From positions 496,001-560,000 of the forward strand of contig NHZP01000027.1 of assembly GCA_003313425.1 (NCBI GenBank): 64,000 nucleotides of DNA. The letters run 5' to 3'. Shown piece after piece: positions 11,742 to 23,883 of the stretch. The notes under the pieces are model-generated. The model worked only from the letters and a program-made list of their open reading frames with translations. It did not search any database and was not told where the DNA came from. Origin of the DNA: Pseudopyrenochaeta lycopersici (taxonomy: Eukaryota; Ascomycota; Dothideomycetes; Pleosporales; Pseudopyrenochaetaceae). Position numbers and translations under genes: made by a program. Within the stretch, counting starts at the first letter, position 1. Each line of letters begins with the position of its first letter.

Positions 11742-13731
11742 CTACCCTTCCCAGCTTGTGTCCTCCGGCCACAGAATACCGCATGGGCCGACTTTGAGAG
11801 GCACTGTAGCAACCCTCAATTTATTCGTGAAATCTCCTCCAACATGGAGAACATTAGTGGCACCCCTGCGGCATGCCAAAGTCAGCCGAAGTGCCGCGGA
11901 AGGAGTGTCCAACAGCAGTAGTAAACTTACATATGATAACTCTCATCTATTTCTCGGAATCTCCGAGAAGGAATGTAACCAAACGCTTGGCTGGCAATCC
12001 GAGGGAACAACATCCACACGAAGCTTCCAGCCTTTGCGTATTCTGGCCGTCATGGGGTTGATCTCAATGACCAGCTCTGCAACCTCTGTGGCATTCAGAG
12101 GCTGCACGTCTTCTTGGCGATAAGTATGGAAAGGCCGTTCTGGTAGTGTCTCTGCTGGGTCCAGCTTGCGCCGACTTGCCCGGAGTAAGCCTGACGCCGC
12201 AGGCACGAGGAGCTTGTCGACGCCATAGCGTACGGGTGAATCTCTCTCATCCAGACCCCATACGAGAACAAAAATGTCAGCATCATCCGAGCTGGACGTA
12301 ATGTTTACGGTCGCTGTGAGGTGACCTGCTAATTCCACGTCATGTTCGAACGCGTCGGAAACAAAGCTGACCCCTGCGTGATCCCCCGGCGGCGAGATCT
12401 CAGCCGAGTAGGAAAATCCTTTCACCGGCTCTCTTTTCTGCCCCGTGGACAGCTTCCCATCGATGTGAAAATGCCAATCCACATGCCTTGTACCTGGGAC
12501 TGGCCAGTCGTCCTCAGTACGCCAATACCACTGCCCATTCCCGATGCGCATCTGCATCCCCACTCGCTCCAAGGGGACATCCTGCACGCCTTTGAGATAG
12601 TGATCGAGGAAAGAGCGGATCGTATGTGCCGTCGCATGGTTTGGCCATGCATAGTAATTAGCGTCCACAACCTGCAAATACTTGTCCTTGGAAGCAGCCT
12701 TTCGATATACCTCGAACGCGGCACGTCCATGGACGATGGCCTCTTGAGATGCTCCCAGGAAAACCGGTAGTGTGATCCGCTCTACTGGAACTCGTTTTTC
12801 TTCCCAGAATTCGTCATAAAAAGGATGGTCTCGCATATCTTGTATCCAATTGCCGGCTTCCGACTACTTCTTCGACGCGGCTTGTACTCCGGCGATCCAC
12901 ACCTCCAGGTACTTGAACAGGCCCATACCTCCACCATTGTAGGCGACTTCGCGGTAAAAATCAATGTCTCCTAGTATTTTATTTAGTTTGGCCGCATTCA
13001 ACGCCAGACGAGCTTAGAGTTTTCTTACCTGCATACGGAACCATTGCCTTCAGACCTCTCGGTCTCAGGTAGCCAAGTGCCCACTGAGTATTTGCGCCAT
13101 AAGAGTTTCCAACGGTCGCGATGTTTCCGTCACACCAGACTTGCTCGGCTATCCACTCTATCGCATCAAAAAAATCGCTTGTTTCCTGGTTCGGCACATT
13201 CCGAACCCCGGGCGTCTGTCCTACACCCTGGGGATCAATCTTGACCCTTACATAGCCCCTAGGGACCCAATAGTATGAGTTGAACGTGGCAATCGTCTTG
13301 CAGCCTCTTTGCTTGGTCCACCCTCCGAACCAAGGACCCGTGTTTGGCATCAAAATGTCAGTGTCGGCATTGGTCGTGTGGAATCGATCCTCTGCCAACT
13401 CGAAGGCTGCCACCTCTTCTGGGCTTTCGACATCAGGTCCTGAATAAACCACGCGCTTTCCGTACGTGGTACAGCTTACTAGGGTTGGATACCGCGGAGA
13501 ATGATCGAGGGGCACATACACATCTCCAATGACACATTTAGCGTCTCGAACTGGGATTTTGATGTCGCGCCAAACGGTAAAGCCTGTTGCAAGGCGACGG
13601 AGATAATTGCGGACGTGCGCAACGGTCTTGGGGATCGTCCCAAGCTCCGTACAAATAGTACGCAGTACACTATCTATCTCTGTTAGATTTTGTGACTCTA
13701 AGGTGACGGAGCCGCTGTGTTTGGCAATCAC
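11742..13731 (-). pseudogene. CocE/NonD-type alpha/beta hydrolase, damaged
   Basis: The encoded protein resembles the X-Pro dipeptidyl-peptidase/cocaine-esterase superfamily, which hydrolyses ester or amide bonds with a Ser-Asp-His triad. The N-terminal hydrolase part (13,731-13,025) carries DIKIPVRDAKC, CTTYGKR and the nucleophile elbow GNSYG. An intron of about 60 bp (about 12,970-13,027, GTAAGA to TAG) joins it to a second exon whose C-terminal beta-sandwich domain shows GWKLRVDVVPSDCQPS near 12,000. Downstream, a frameshift near 11,945 and an intron lead to HVGGDFTNKLRVATVPL and a stop at 11,742. A TAG interrupts the second exon at 12,864-12,866. The N terminus is uncertain; the ATG at 13,731 is only the first in frame. 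The single stop and frameshift make it probably dead. It lies head to head with the dioxygenase-like gene. Confidence 0.75.
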
Positions 13732-13751
13732 TGCTCAAACCTATCTCAAAC

Positions 13752-14177
13752 TTAGCCAGATAACCAAAACGTCGATGGTAAAAATGTCCTATTCTGACAG
13801 CATGGCCTGCATACCGAATCGGAGACGTGTATTCCATTCCTCATGTCAATCTCAGGGGATATGCTGCATAGCAGTCTCGCCTTTGTCAAAATATGAGGTT
13901 TATACAATGCAGTCTTGCTCTTGAGCAAGAGATCGATGATTGATGTTTGGGGCTTGGCAGCTGTTTGTCCCAGGAACAAGTCTCCAATGAACCATTGAAT
14001 ATCTTGCTCCAGTCCATCATACTCATACTCTCCGTTTCTATCTGTGGTACCATGCACAACAGAGGCAGACTGATAGTCAAGACCAGTGATGCCCCGGAAT
14101 TGCCCCTTCTGTTTGCTCATTTTTGCGAGCTCGGGTGTTGTGTGCGGGCTGCTTTCGGATTTGACATTCGGATCCAA
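13752..14177 (-). CDS. Hypothetical open frame, 141 codons
   Basis: This minus-strand frame begins with an ATG at 14,177 and has coding-like composition, for example GITGLDYQSASVVHG and EQDIQWFIGDLFLGQ. I recognise no family. It lies just upstream of the hydrolase on the same strand and may be its first exon, although no splice junction joining the two in frame was found. The last 40 or so residues look less coding-like and may be intron. The alternative is an independent small gene in the divergent promoter region. Confidence 0.3.
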   Translation of the reverse strand: MDPNVKSESSPHTTPELAKMSKQKGQFRGITGLDYQSASVVHGTTDRNGEYEYDGLEQDIQWFIGDLFLGQTAAKPQTSIIDLLLKSKTALYKPHILTKARLLCSISPEIDMRNGIHVSDSVCRPCCQNRTFLPSTFWLSG

Positions 14178-14453
14178 GTCTGGGCCATTTCATATAGCGA
14201 TCGGAACAATGCAGTCGATGGAATAGATTATCGATGTTACCATCCGTTCTATGGCCCGAAACCGGCATTCACGGCTCGATGAAACGCCTGCTGATCAGTC
14301 GCCAAATGCTTCCGTGTGGGCCCAAACACTGGCCCGAATCGCCAGTAGTCTGACTACATAAATCACGTCCCAGGTTGAAAGGTCGAAATCAAGCTCAAAT
14401 CCCCAAGAACCTCTCTTTGTTCATGTTCCCCAAGCAAGCAATACACAAGCAAG

Positions 14454-16119
14454 ATGCCTCCAACCCCGTTCCAATTTTCTGATGAGATTCAATATTTATT
14501 CGGGCTGCTTGGGTCTCATAGGTTAGTCGATCTGCCCAAGGGTTGATCTCAAATATTGAAGAGTGAACCTGTCCTGTCTAGATCAGAAGCTATTCTCGGA
14601 GCAATTCCAAATGGTATCGCCCAGCCACTCAAACATAAACTTGGACTCTATCAAGAGCGAATCACGGCTGCAGCTTTTGTAAGTCGGCGAGAGGATCAAA
14701 GCAGTCTGATCTCTATCGGATATTGCCGTCCTATGGCAGGAGCGATATGGTCGCCCAACCTTCTCACCGCTTCAACATCGATTATGAGCAGCATCTTGAG
14801 TATCTACCAGTGACAGCTGTTTGGCTGCCCCATAATATAGAGGAAAATAACGACTTCTTGCAAGGTATTCGCTGGATTGGGGGAACAGGGTCACCCAGAA
14901 CCAGATCTGGCTTTGCGTACTATGCGTTTAGCGCTGCGTTGGATATGCCCGAAAGACAAGCGTTCTTCAATTCGGACGGTGACTTTCTCATCGGTATGTA
15001 AAATGCCCCCCTGACACTTCTTCTCGAAAATTCCTGGCAATCTCACTCTCCGAGACAGTGCCTCAACAAGGCACCTTGGACGTACGTACAGAGTTTGGTG
15101 ATCTACGCGTGCGCCCTTGTGAGATCTGCGTCATTCCGGCCGGAATCGCCTGGAGCGTTTTACTCCCAGATGGCAATGTTCGTGGCTTCATGATGGAGAT
15201 ATTTGAAGGCCACTTTCAGCTTCCGTCATTAGGCGTTATTGGCGGGTACGGCCTAGCAAATGAGCAAGATTTCGAAATTCCCACAGCTCGGTATGATTCC
15301 GGGGAAGGAAAATTTGAGATACTTCAAAATATAATGGAAAGATCTTTCAAGCAACACAGCAGGGTTCAGCATTCAACGTTGTCGGATGGCACGGGAGCTA
15401 TTTCCCCTATAAATTTGATCTTGGTGAGCATAAGTCACCGCTTGCCCAGCTAGCCGGGAGACTGATAAGCTAAGGACGTTTCAAACCAATTGGAACACTT
15501 CTGGACGACCATGTGGTGAGTGAATCGTGGATGCGAATGTGAGAAACTTGGTGGAAAAGGGTGACATTGATATTTTGGCCCAGGACCCATCCAGCTTCAC
15601 GGTTCTGAGTTGTGAGTCTGCACGATCCGGCATTCCGCTCGTCGAATTCGGTGTATTCGGACCACGATGGGTGATCGGCGAGCAAAGCTATCGAATTCCA
15701 GGCTATCACCGTAACACGTCCTCCGAGTTTGCAGCTTTGATCCAAGGTGGTTTCAGTGAGATTGAAGTTCCTCAAGAAATGTGGGGACTTTCGTTGCTTC
15801 ACGGTAATTATCTTACTCATGGACCGACCAAAGACGACATTGAGAGAGAGGTTGATCCGAAGTCAGACCCGAAGAAACGGGTTCCTAACACTCATTTCGC
15901 ATTCCTCTTTGAGAGCAGGTACGTTTACGGCCACCGATAAATTAGACTCAACCCATGTACTTGAGACCTATCGAACATCAAACTGACGGCCATAGCCACA
16001 TGATAGGTTTGACCAGCTGGGCTTTAAAAGGGTGCGGAAAGTTTGGCAATGCCGATCTTATAGGAAGAGGTGATCCGTTTGACTTCGACAATAGCTTCAA
16101 GGCTCTGGGGCATACTTAA
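14454..16119 (+). pseudogene. Homogentisate 1,2-dioxygenase-like cupin, frameshifted
   Basis: Homogentisate dioxygenases open the aromatic ring of homogentisate with Fe(II) in tyrosine and phenylalanine breakdown. Family landmarks occur in order: SEAILGAIPNG and GLYQERITAAAF near 14,585-14,680; LYRILPS near 14,720; VPQQGTLDVRTEFGDL at 15,058; GHFQLPSLGVIGGYGLAN near 15,210; [18 protein letters not shown] near 15,370; GYHRNTSSEF near 15,700; and LTHGPT near 15,815, which hold the usual metal-ligand region. Introns are seen at about 14,521-14,581, 14,995-15,057, 15,423-15,477, 15,513-15,587 and 15,919-15,995. Two frameshifts are needed, near 14,700 and 15,335, so the gene is probably inactive as read. 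The translation starts at an ATG (14,454) with a normal fungal leader. It is probably a paralogue of the housekeeping enzyme rather than the only copy. Confidence 0.8.
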
Positions 16120-16139
16120 CAGAAAGCGAGAATATAGAG

Positions 16140-16620
16140 GAGGTAAGAAATGTTTTAAAAGGAGTAAATGCCTTCAATCTTAGTAACGTGCTAAGATCTA
16201 TTATATCTTACTTAGGCCTGCCTTACTTATTATATAATATTAGTATTATAAAAAGTATTTTTAATAGCTTTACTATAAATATATTATTATATAAATTTAC
16301 TACTATAAACTTAGTACTATTAAACTAATAAAAGTCTTATTTATAAAGTACTAGAACTACTACTTAGCTAAAAATTTATACTACTATATTATAGTTACTA
16401 TATAGTAGTATTATTAAAATTTTAAAATAAGCTTATAGTATAAAAATAGTATTATAGTAAAATATTATTAGCTTTATAAGAAATATTAGCTATTATAGAG
16501 CTATTTTAGATTACTATACTATTAGTATATAAAAGAGATCTCAGCTAGTATAAGATAGAAACTAGTATTTTTTATTAATTATAATAAATGTATACCTAGA
16601 ACTCTAATAGCTTATGTGAT
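16140..16620. other. AT-rich RIP tract, identity lost
   Basis: The stretch consists almost entirely of TA-rich sequence with frequent TATA, CTAT and TAGTA words. It resembles fully RIPed repeat remnants elsewhere in the window, but no protein motif survives. Confidence 0.6.
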
Positions 16621-16849
16621 AGTTTATAGCACCTAGAAGAAGGCGCGTAGTTTACCTTCTAGTGTCTAAGTCTGCAAGGTACTGTACGCACAACAGCATG
16701 CTTTTATGTTTGACAAACCGGGTATTTGTTATGAAGACCCGGCAAGGGTGAAGGTATAAATCCCCATGACTATTAAATTGCTCCTAGACAGATGCTCATA
16801 AATCATACTTAATGCAGATATTTCCAACGTTCTTGCAAAACCTGCTTGG

Positions 16850-18457
16850 GTTAAGCGATCAAATCCAGCATACCTTAGCAGAGTCTGATGGTTGTAGGAA
16901 TTGTTATAGGCTTATAGCTGCGGGAAGAGCTCAGCCTCTATAAAGAAGTGCTCTAAGTGCTCTTTTTTCTGGTATTGTAATAAGGTACGATTAAGATACT
17001 ATCTTGCTAATATACTACAACTAATTAAATTAGATCTGTCAGACTTGTAGCTGGAATGAGAAACACTATAAGGCCGGTTACAAACTTCTCTAAGACCCTA
17101 TTTAAAAGGCATATTTCCCCTAGATTAGGGCTAGTTTGATATTATATTAGCTTTCCTCTCCCTGTTAACACTGGTGGATCCGCAGCAAGCACTAAAAATG
17201 TAGAAGAGGCCGCGAAGGTTAGTAAGAATGTCATTGTAAAACAGTCAACACGCACAGTTAGGACGGTCTTAGTTGAAGTGACTTAATTTAAAGGGAATAG
17301 ACAAAATAGCCGATACCTCTCATCTTCGGGGGAGAGTTGCTGCCTAAATACATGAGCTAGATCAGGCTAGTCCCGATCCAGTTATCCAGCTAGGTGAAAG
17401 GTAAGAGGTAACAGTTACCTTTCACCTGCGTCTAGTAACTTGGAAGGATTGAACCCTGACAGTCATTTAACTGGCTGGCAAACCATATGCTATCAGGTCA
17501 ATAGCAGGAAAAGGAAAGGGACTAGTTGCGGCAGAGAGAATAGTTAAGGTGACATGTCTATTATCCAAAGCTCTAGTCTTTAGGGTACCTTGAGGCAATT
17601 CTAATATTAAAACCTTAGGAGGTATCATTGAAAATGAAGTAAAATACCTTACTGCTTATTAGAAAGCCATGTTCTTCAACCTTACTAATATCTATGGTAA
17701 TGCTTATAGCAACTCCCTTGGCATTGCTTGAACCAATGTTCTTCCTCTGGTAGGATCAGATAGTGCATCTAGTGGTTTGTTTCCTGATATGTCCTAAGTC
17801 AACTATTCCTGTAGATATAATGCCCAGAATACCTAGAATGAGTATATTGGCGAGCTTACTATCCACGTGCTCCAAGACATTGATGTAGGGCAAGAAATAA
17901 CCATTTCATACCTTGCCAGTATATCCAAGTTTGCAGAGCGGCAGCTCCACCTGAAAGTAAAGTTTAAGGTTATTTGTAAATGCGAGGTCTGTTTGCTGCT
18001 GCTTGCTAAGCGTAACCTGAGTGACGAGCGGCTCATGAAGATCCAAGGTATTGACAGGTTCATTGGGGAAGTATTTTTGGATAGTAAAAACCTAGTAGCG
18101 GCGCTAAATCTCTTGCGCATGATGTTTGATCTCCTTAAGCAGGAAGGCATTTGGGATGGTAGAATTACTCAAGCTTACAAGGACACATTTAATATTGCCA
18201 TGGAAAATAATAATACGCCTAGAGCGCGGACTTTCGCGACGAGGGCGTACGAGGCGCGGTGTTTGATTGAGGGGGCGGATAGCCCTATAATAATAAAGAT
18301 GAAGTGCGCCGTCGACCGGCTTTCCGCGCAGCCACTGGAGGGGTTGGATAAAGCTGAAGGATTGGCTTTGAATGGTAGAGGAAGATATGGCTTCATCAGA
18401 GGACGGACTAGAATTCCTATAAACCTGCGTAACTATCTCCTTTTTCTTACGTACTAG
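16850..18457 (+). pseudogene. MYND/SET (SMYD-like) methyltransferase pseudogene, split by a solo LTR
   Basis: SET proteins methylate lysines using S-adenosylmethionine. A degraded MYND-like zinc finger is visible near 16,930-17,110 (KKCSKCSFFWYC, later SWNEKH). After a solo LTR insertion the SET domain starts with YAIRSIAGKGKGLVAAE at about 17,488. It continues through FFNLTNIYGNAYSNSLGIA and TNVLPL, then reaches the NYSC-NAQNTWNEYIGELTIHVL stretch (family NHSC) at about 17,800-17,870 and GQEITISYL near 17,890. A C-terminal helical region reads open to the TAG at 18,455. In-frame stops occur before SET completion (near 17,592, 17,729 and 17,793). The insertion and stops together show it is dead. 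The MYND assignment is less sure than the SET assignment. Confidence 0.75.
17235..17461 (-). repeat. Solo LTR of the gypsy family, GTCAT target duplication
   Basis: The reverse complement matches the LTRs at 23,884 and 31,602 from TGTCAGGGTTCAATCC to GTTGACTG..TTACA. It is flanked by GTCAT at 17,230-17,234 and 17,462-17,466, a perfect 5 bp target duplication. It is 227 bp against 302 bp because it holds one copy of the internal GTTACTAGACGCAGG unit rather than three. The insertion disrupts the SMYD-like gene. Confidence 0.95.
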
Positions 18458-19551
18458 TTAGTCTCTTCCTGAGCGCCATGGTTCATTGAAATGAATGCCA
18501 GATGGGGAACGATGCGACCTTCTGGTGTTGACTTAGTTGTAGCACGGCCAAGGTTTAGGATAAGGTCCATGTGAAAGCAATCCTGTACGTGAACATCATC
18601 TCTTTGAGCCATGAGTAGTAATTTCAAAGAGATGATTACAAACAGCCTCAATCACAAGAACTAGAGTGAGTTGCCGTCGAAGTCTACCTTTACAATACAG
18701 GTTTAAGTCGTGGCATGCCTATATGGCAGCGAACAGCATTAGCAGTCTAAGATACATGCTCTAATAAACACAGCCCTGACTTCAGTTATGGTCCAATCAG
18801 CAATCTCTGGGCTCGCTACGCTTCGCTTCCCCTTTTTCGCCTGCTAGCGCCCGCCTCTCCTCGCCATACCACTCTCCCAGCATCTCTTCAATCATCTTCT
18901 TTGCGCCACAAGAACACTAAGCACGTTCTAATGTTTCCGACGCGTTTAGAACGCATCTAGTCGCGTTTAGCCCACTTTGTCCAGGAGGTTTTACTTTTAC
19001 TTCAATCCCTCTTAACTCCTCTCTTTAATCTATCTAATCTGTTTCTAATCCCACTCTTCTCTCCTAATAGTTCTCTCTATCTCTCTTAATTGATCTGTTC
19101 ACGTTCTATCCTCAACACCAAGTGCTAGTGTGCAAACCCTGCGCCTATGCTATAACTTCTAACTCTAATTATATATAGCTTACTTCAATAAATACTATAT
19201 TGTTAACTTTTTCTAATATTTATCTTAATAACTATAAAGTAGATTATCGTAAAAGTTACTTTATTTAATATATTAGATTTAATTATTGACTATAAAGCTA
19301 TAGTAAGATCTAATATTTCTTACAATACTAATCTTTTTAGTATAGTAATTTAAGGGATTAAAACTTCTCTATTTATAGTTTCCGAGGTAATTAAACCTTA
19401 AATAATATTAATCCTCTTACTAATAAATAATAGGAAAGTAACTATCTTATATATTAAGCTAAATTTGAAACTAGCATACAGCTTATACTTTTAAAAATCA
19501 AAACATCTAATTCTACTACTCTAGATTTAGAGTCTTTAAATGAAATTTAAC
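18458..19551. other. Intergenic stretch ending in an AT-rich RIP tract
   Basis: No gene was recognised. From 18,460 to about 19,140 the sequence is of ordinary composition with pyrimidine-rich runs near 18,990-19,120. From about 19,150 to 19,550 it turns TA-rich like other RIPed remnants and abuts the 3' end of the next gene. Confidence 0.6.
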
Positions 19552-20591
19552 TTAAATTTCAGTTTTTACATTATTTTGAGCTTTTTGGAATAATGCTTTC
19601 TTACTGTCTTCGGTTAGCCCTACTCCTTTTTGAAACAACATATCGATGATTCCGCTGAGTCCTAAATGGGTAAGAACCCAGATCGCACTAGCGTTAGACC
19701 CTATCCATAGGGCTTCGCCCTTCCCAATGGCAGGCTTCCCGAGCACCTCAGAGACAACTTGTTTCGCGAAATCCGCTGCCTGGATGCTTTTCTCAATATG
19801 CTCTGTGCTTCTTCCTCTTACTCCTTCTTCTACAGTAGCATAGAGGCTATTGGGGCCAAAATTGATATTGTTTGGGGACGTAAGTCTTGTTGATACTTGA
19901 CCCATGAATATCGTGACGATTTTGATGCCCAAGGGGTTAAGCTCTAGTCGAAGGGTGTTGGAATAGGTATCAACTGCGGCCTTAGATGCGTTATATGCGG
20001 CTGAGAAAGGGTATGGAACTTTAGCAAGAACGGAGGACGTATTGATAATAGTGGGTGGCGTCCTTGAATTGCCTACAGCAGCAATAAGAAGGGGAATAAA
20101 CGCGGAGATCATGTCGAATAAGCCAAAGACGTTGGCATCAAACATACGACGCGTGGTAACGGGATCAGCCTCGATGGCGGGTGCTTCATACACTATTTTT
20201 GAAGATTAGCGACTGTCTTTGTTAACATAGAATTGCTTCCACAGCCTAATGAAAAGCACATACTTGATCCAGCATTGTTGAATAGCATGTCTAGTTTCCC
20301 TCCTGTTCGCCTCGTAATCTCGTCTTTTAAGGCAGCAATGCTATCAGCGCTTGTGACATCGAGAGCTAAAGTCTCGATTCCGTGCTCTTCTAGGCCAGCG
20401 AGGGATTGAGTTGATCGAGCAGTTGCTAAAACCCGCAAGCCCTTACGAGCGAATTCGAGTGCAAGCTCATAACCAGCCCCACCTTTTGAGCACCTGAATT
20501 AAGCAAGTTACGATTTAGTTAAACGCACAAAACTTTCGAGCAATAGAACATACCCTGTGATAAGTATTGAGCGTTTTCCTGCAGAAGCCAT
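19552..20591 (-). CDS. AYR1-like short-chain dehydrogenase/reductase, intact
   Basis: The gene encodes an NAD(P)-dependent oxidoreductase of the classical SDR fold, closest in style to 1-acyl-dihydroxyacetone-phosphate reductase (AYR1) and hydroxysteroid dehydrogenases. Three exons (20,591-20,554; 20,493-20,264; 20,192-19,552) splice in frame through introns of 59 and 70 bp with GTATGT donors, giving 302 residues. The Rossmann glycine motif TGCSKGGAG spans the first intron. NNAGS follows at the end of exon 2, then the catalytic serine in INTSSVLAKVPYP and the active-site YNASK. A C-terminal hydrophobic stretch (LWIGSNASAIWVLTHLGLSG) could associate with membranes, as in AYR1. No stop or frameshift was found, unlike its left neighbours. 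The true substrate cannot be told from sequence. Confidence 0.88.
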
Positions 20592-22841
20592 GTTAGGATT
20601 GCAATTGATTACGGCAGTAAAAGTTGGAATCTTCAAGCATAATAAAAGTAGATTTTCGACGGTTGAGCCAGCTTATTATATACCCTAGAGGGGTAAAAAA
20701 GGGCCTATTGTATGTATGCGCGACTAACTAACAGAAGAAATTAGGTTTTGTCCCACGTTTAGTAATCGCCCGTTCGCTTACCGTATCTCTTTCTCAGCAA
20801 TGCATGATTCAGCGATCATTGCTTGTCTATTGTGCGCATTCAAAGGAAAGGCAACTGCTAGTAAGATATACCTACCGCATATTTATGTTAAAGTCTCTGG
20901 TCTTTACTTTGCGATGTAATGTTGCGTTTCTTTCGCCTACTTTGTTGCGGCCTTTTTTGCAGTAACGAAAGCTGAATTGGCTGATAATCTTCAGACGCAT
21001 AATACCCCCTTCTCCAACCTAGGATCTGTGCGTAAAACCGGCATGATATTTCTCCCGCCTATATCTGTTCGGCCCGTTGTTGCTCCACTGCTACCATCGG
21101 TGCGATTCAGCCGGTAGACTAGTTTACCAGCCGCTGACGTAGTTCCACAACACAATTTCCCGTTTTAGAGTGGGCGCACACCTACAGTGCTAGTTTACGT
21201 CTGAAGCAACTGAAGCTTCTTATAACATCCTTAATATAACCTAATCCAGTTCCACCTAAGATACTAGGGCGACAAAAATCTAGAGTCAAAAATTTCGCGT
21301 TAGATACAGACAACTGCAAGAGACAGCCTTATACACGGCCGCGAACAAATAGTTATGCCTAGCAATGGAGCCTAAATTGCATAGCGTAAGGGCAATCGTT
21401 CGTGCACTAGGACAATGTTCTCTTAGGTAGAGCATGTTACTGTTATAGTAGCCTTATTAGTGTAACTAATACTTAAAAAGTTTAATATATGTAGATATTT
21501 TAAAGTGTTTAGTAATACTATAGTTATATATTAAAGTAGTAGCGGGTGTATTAACGTAAGGTTTGTCTATTTTCTTACTATCTTAATTAGTAGACTAAGT
21601 AGTAATATTATTTAACTCTAGATAAATCTAGAACAACTTTTCGCTTAATTGATAAGAATTTAATTATTATTAAAAGGTAATTGTTTCTCAAAAAAACATT
21701 TAAGAATCTTAGTAGCGGGGAGGGACGCGCTTTGATGTGATGAATACTATTCGCTACAAGAAGTCCTACCAGCCGAAGTGTACCTAAAAGTTCCTTGCCT
21801 CCTAAACTTAAACTAATCAAAAATTTGCAGATTCTAAAAACCTAATTAGCTAAGTTCGCTTGTTAACAAAGAGCCTACTAGAGGTCTTAGCGAAATAATC
21901 TCCTTAAGTACTAAAATATTGTTCTAAAGATAAGGCTGTAGTAAGGAATAAAAGGCACACTGCGGAGAGTAGCTCTGCTTCATGGATCCTGACAGATGCA
22001 TTGAGCGTAATCCTTGAGTCATGAACCCGAACCATCACCCGAACCATCGCCAAGGTCGATCAACGCCCGCAACCTTACTTGTCAGGTGGGAATTCCCCGA
22101 GAGGGTATTTTCCGGAGGGGTTTCTCCGAGTCCGTGTTCCTACAGTATCCAATTACCGGTATTGCATTAGATTATTTGCTGTTACTCTGTTAACAGCTTG
22201 TAGTTCTAAAGGCTAACTCTCTCTGACTTTTGCAATTTTGATTACCAATGGTTGCGTCATTCCCCGTATCTGTACCGTGAGTTGCTGAATCGCCCTCCCT
22301 TCCTCTTCCTTCTTCCACCGCCTCTCCCTCTCCCTCTCCTACTTCGCCTTCGCAGATTAAGGCGCTGTTACGCCTTGATTTGATGTTCCGAAGCCTTTTT
22401 AAGAACCACCCATAGGGCCGAACACAAAAACATGGACCGAACATCGGAGTATCGCGGTCACCTCTGCCCTTAAACCTTCTCAGGAAGCGGGCACCTGTAA
22501 AGGCATTATAATCCCCGTAAGATAGTGATTTGTTAATTTTACCGATTCAAGTCGATATGCTAAATTGACGTGCACCGATATCGCCCGTAAACAGTGGTTT
22601 TGTGGCTTTCTCTCGGCGAATTTTAAGCGTGTACGAGCTTACTCGCAGCACCTTCGCACCGATTATCTCCGCTGGCTAACCACCATCGTTGCAGCGATGC
22701 TTTGCGAAAGGATCGAAATCCTGAACAACCCAGCGGCTGCTTAGAGTGGCGATTCTAGCACAACAGCCTTCTGGCCGTGAGAAACGAGCATGTGGCAGCT
22801 GCGCCGCTCTCAAACAAAGTTTTGCGATTTGATATCTCCGT
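20592..22841. other. Intergenic region, no recognised gene
   Basis: The first 150 bp hold the promoter of the reductase gene. The rest carries no family motif on either strand. Around 21,430-21,600 it is TA-rich. At 22,080-22,130 there are CCCCGAGAGG and GGAGGGG words resembling stress-element cores, and at 22,300-22,360 a CTCCCTCTCC pyrimidine run. Confidence 0.5.
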
Positions 22842-23883
22842 GTGGCTACAAAGTCTCAAGCGTGCTTATATGGACTAGTATCTGAAGCTAATAGTATTAC
22901 AAACAATAAAAGCGGCTTTTTAGATATTAACTTTCGGCATTCTCAGCTCAGGTCTCCGCTTGATTTCAAAGTATTTGCTCCCAAACTACTTAGCCGGGAC
23001 AATAAGAAGCCGGATCTTGTAGAATATAACCTTAAAAGCTACTCAAGAGATTATGGGTATACAATGGGCCTAATATTTTGTGTCCGATATGAATTTGTTG
23101 GTTAATTACCTTAATGCAGTTTTGGGCTGAATAACGTTTTCAACTTGGTTACAACAGCAGAAAGTTCTAAAACGTATCAGACTCACCTTTACCTTTTAGT
23201 AACAAGGTAAGATTAGATGGGGGGATAAAAGATTTAAAGTTGATTGAAGTATCTCGGATGATAACTAGGATCTACTATCACTTATTTCCATACTCTAAAG
23301 CGGCTTAAGACACTAATAAAAGGAGAGCGATTAAAGGATTATTGTCTCAGGATACAGATAGCTTAGTTATTCCTTGTAAACCCTTATATAGAGGTCTTTA
23401 ATTGTATAAATATGGAAAAGTTTCCTTAGTTGTATTGGAACAGATTACCCTCTAATTGTCCTAGAATTTACAGGCTATGTCTCAATTTTTTGAAAACACT
23501 AAGCATAATAGTCTTTGTTATAGCTTTGATTGAAGCTTTTATGTTGGCTAATCTAGAGGATTCTATGAATACGAGAATATAGCTTAATATTGCAGAAGAT
23601 GAAGTCTTTATACATCCTTTCCTTAGCGGATTAACTTATAGCTTATTTAATAAGGGTTCTGGGGATTTATTGCGTAAGAAATTGAACATATTGTAGCTTG
23701 CGCATCTTATTTGTGTGTAGCAGACATAGGACAGTTCTAATCCTGCTTGCAATAGAATAAGAACTTATTAGTTCTTAACTATTATATTAGTACGTTTTCT
23801 ATTCACAGTCTCTATGTAAAATATAGTTACAAACAATTATAGGCTGCGAGAGATTTGAGTTTTACCTATGCGAGGTATGCGGA
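22842..23883. other. Possible decayed gene, unassigned
   Basis: A plus-strand open stretch of 88 codons (22,842-23,105, containing SGFLDINFRHSQLRSPLDF) is followed by sequence that reads as interrupted coding fragments up to the gypsy LTR. I cannot assign a family. It may be the 5' part of a gene eroded by RIP spreading from the adjacent element. Confidence 0.25.
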
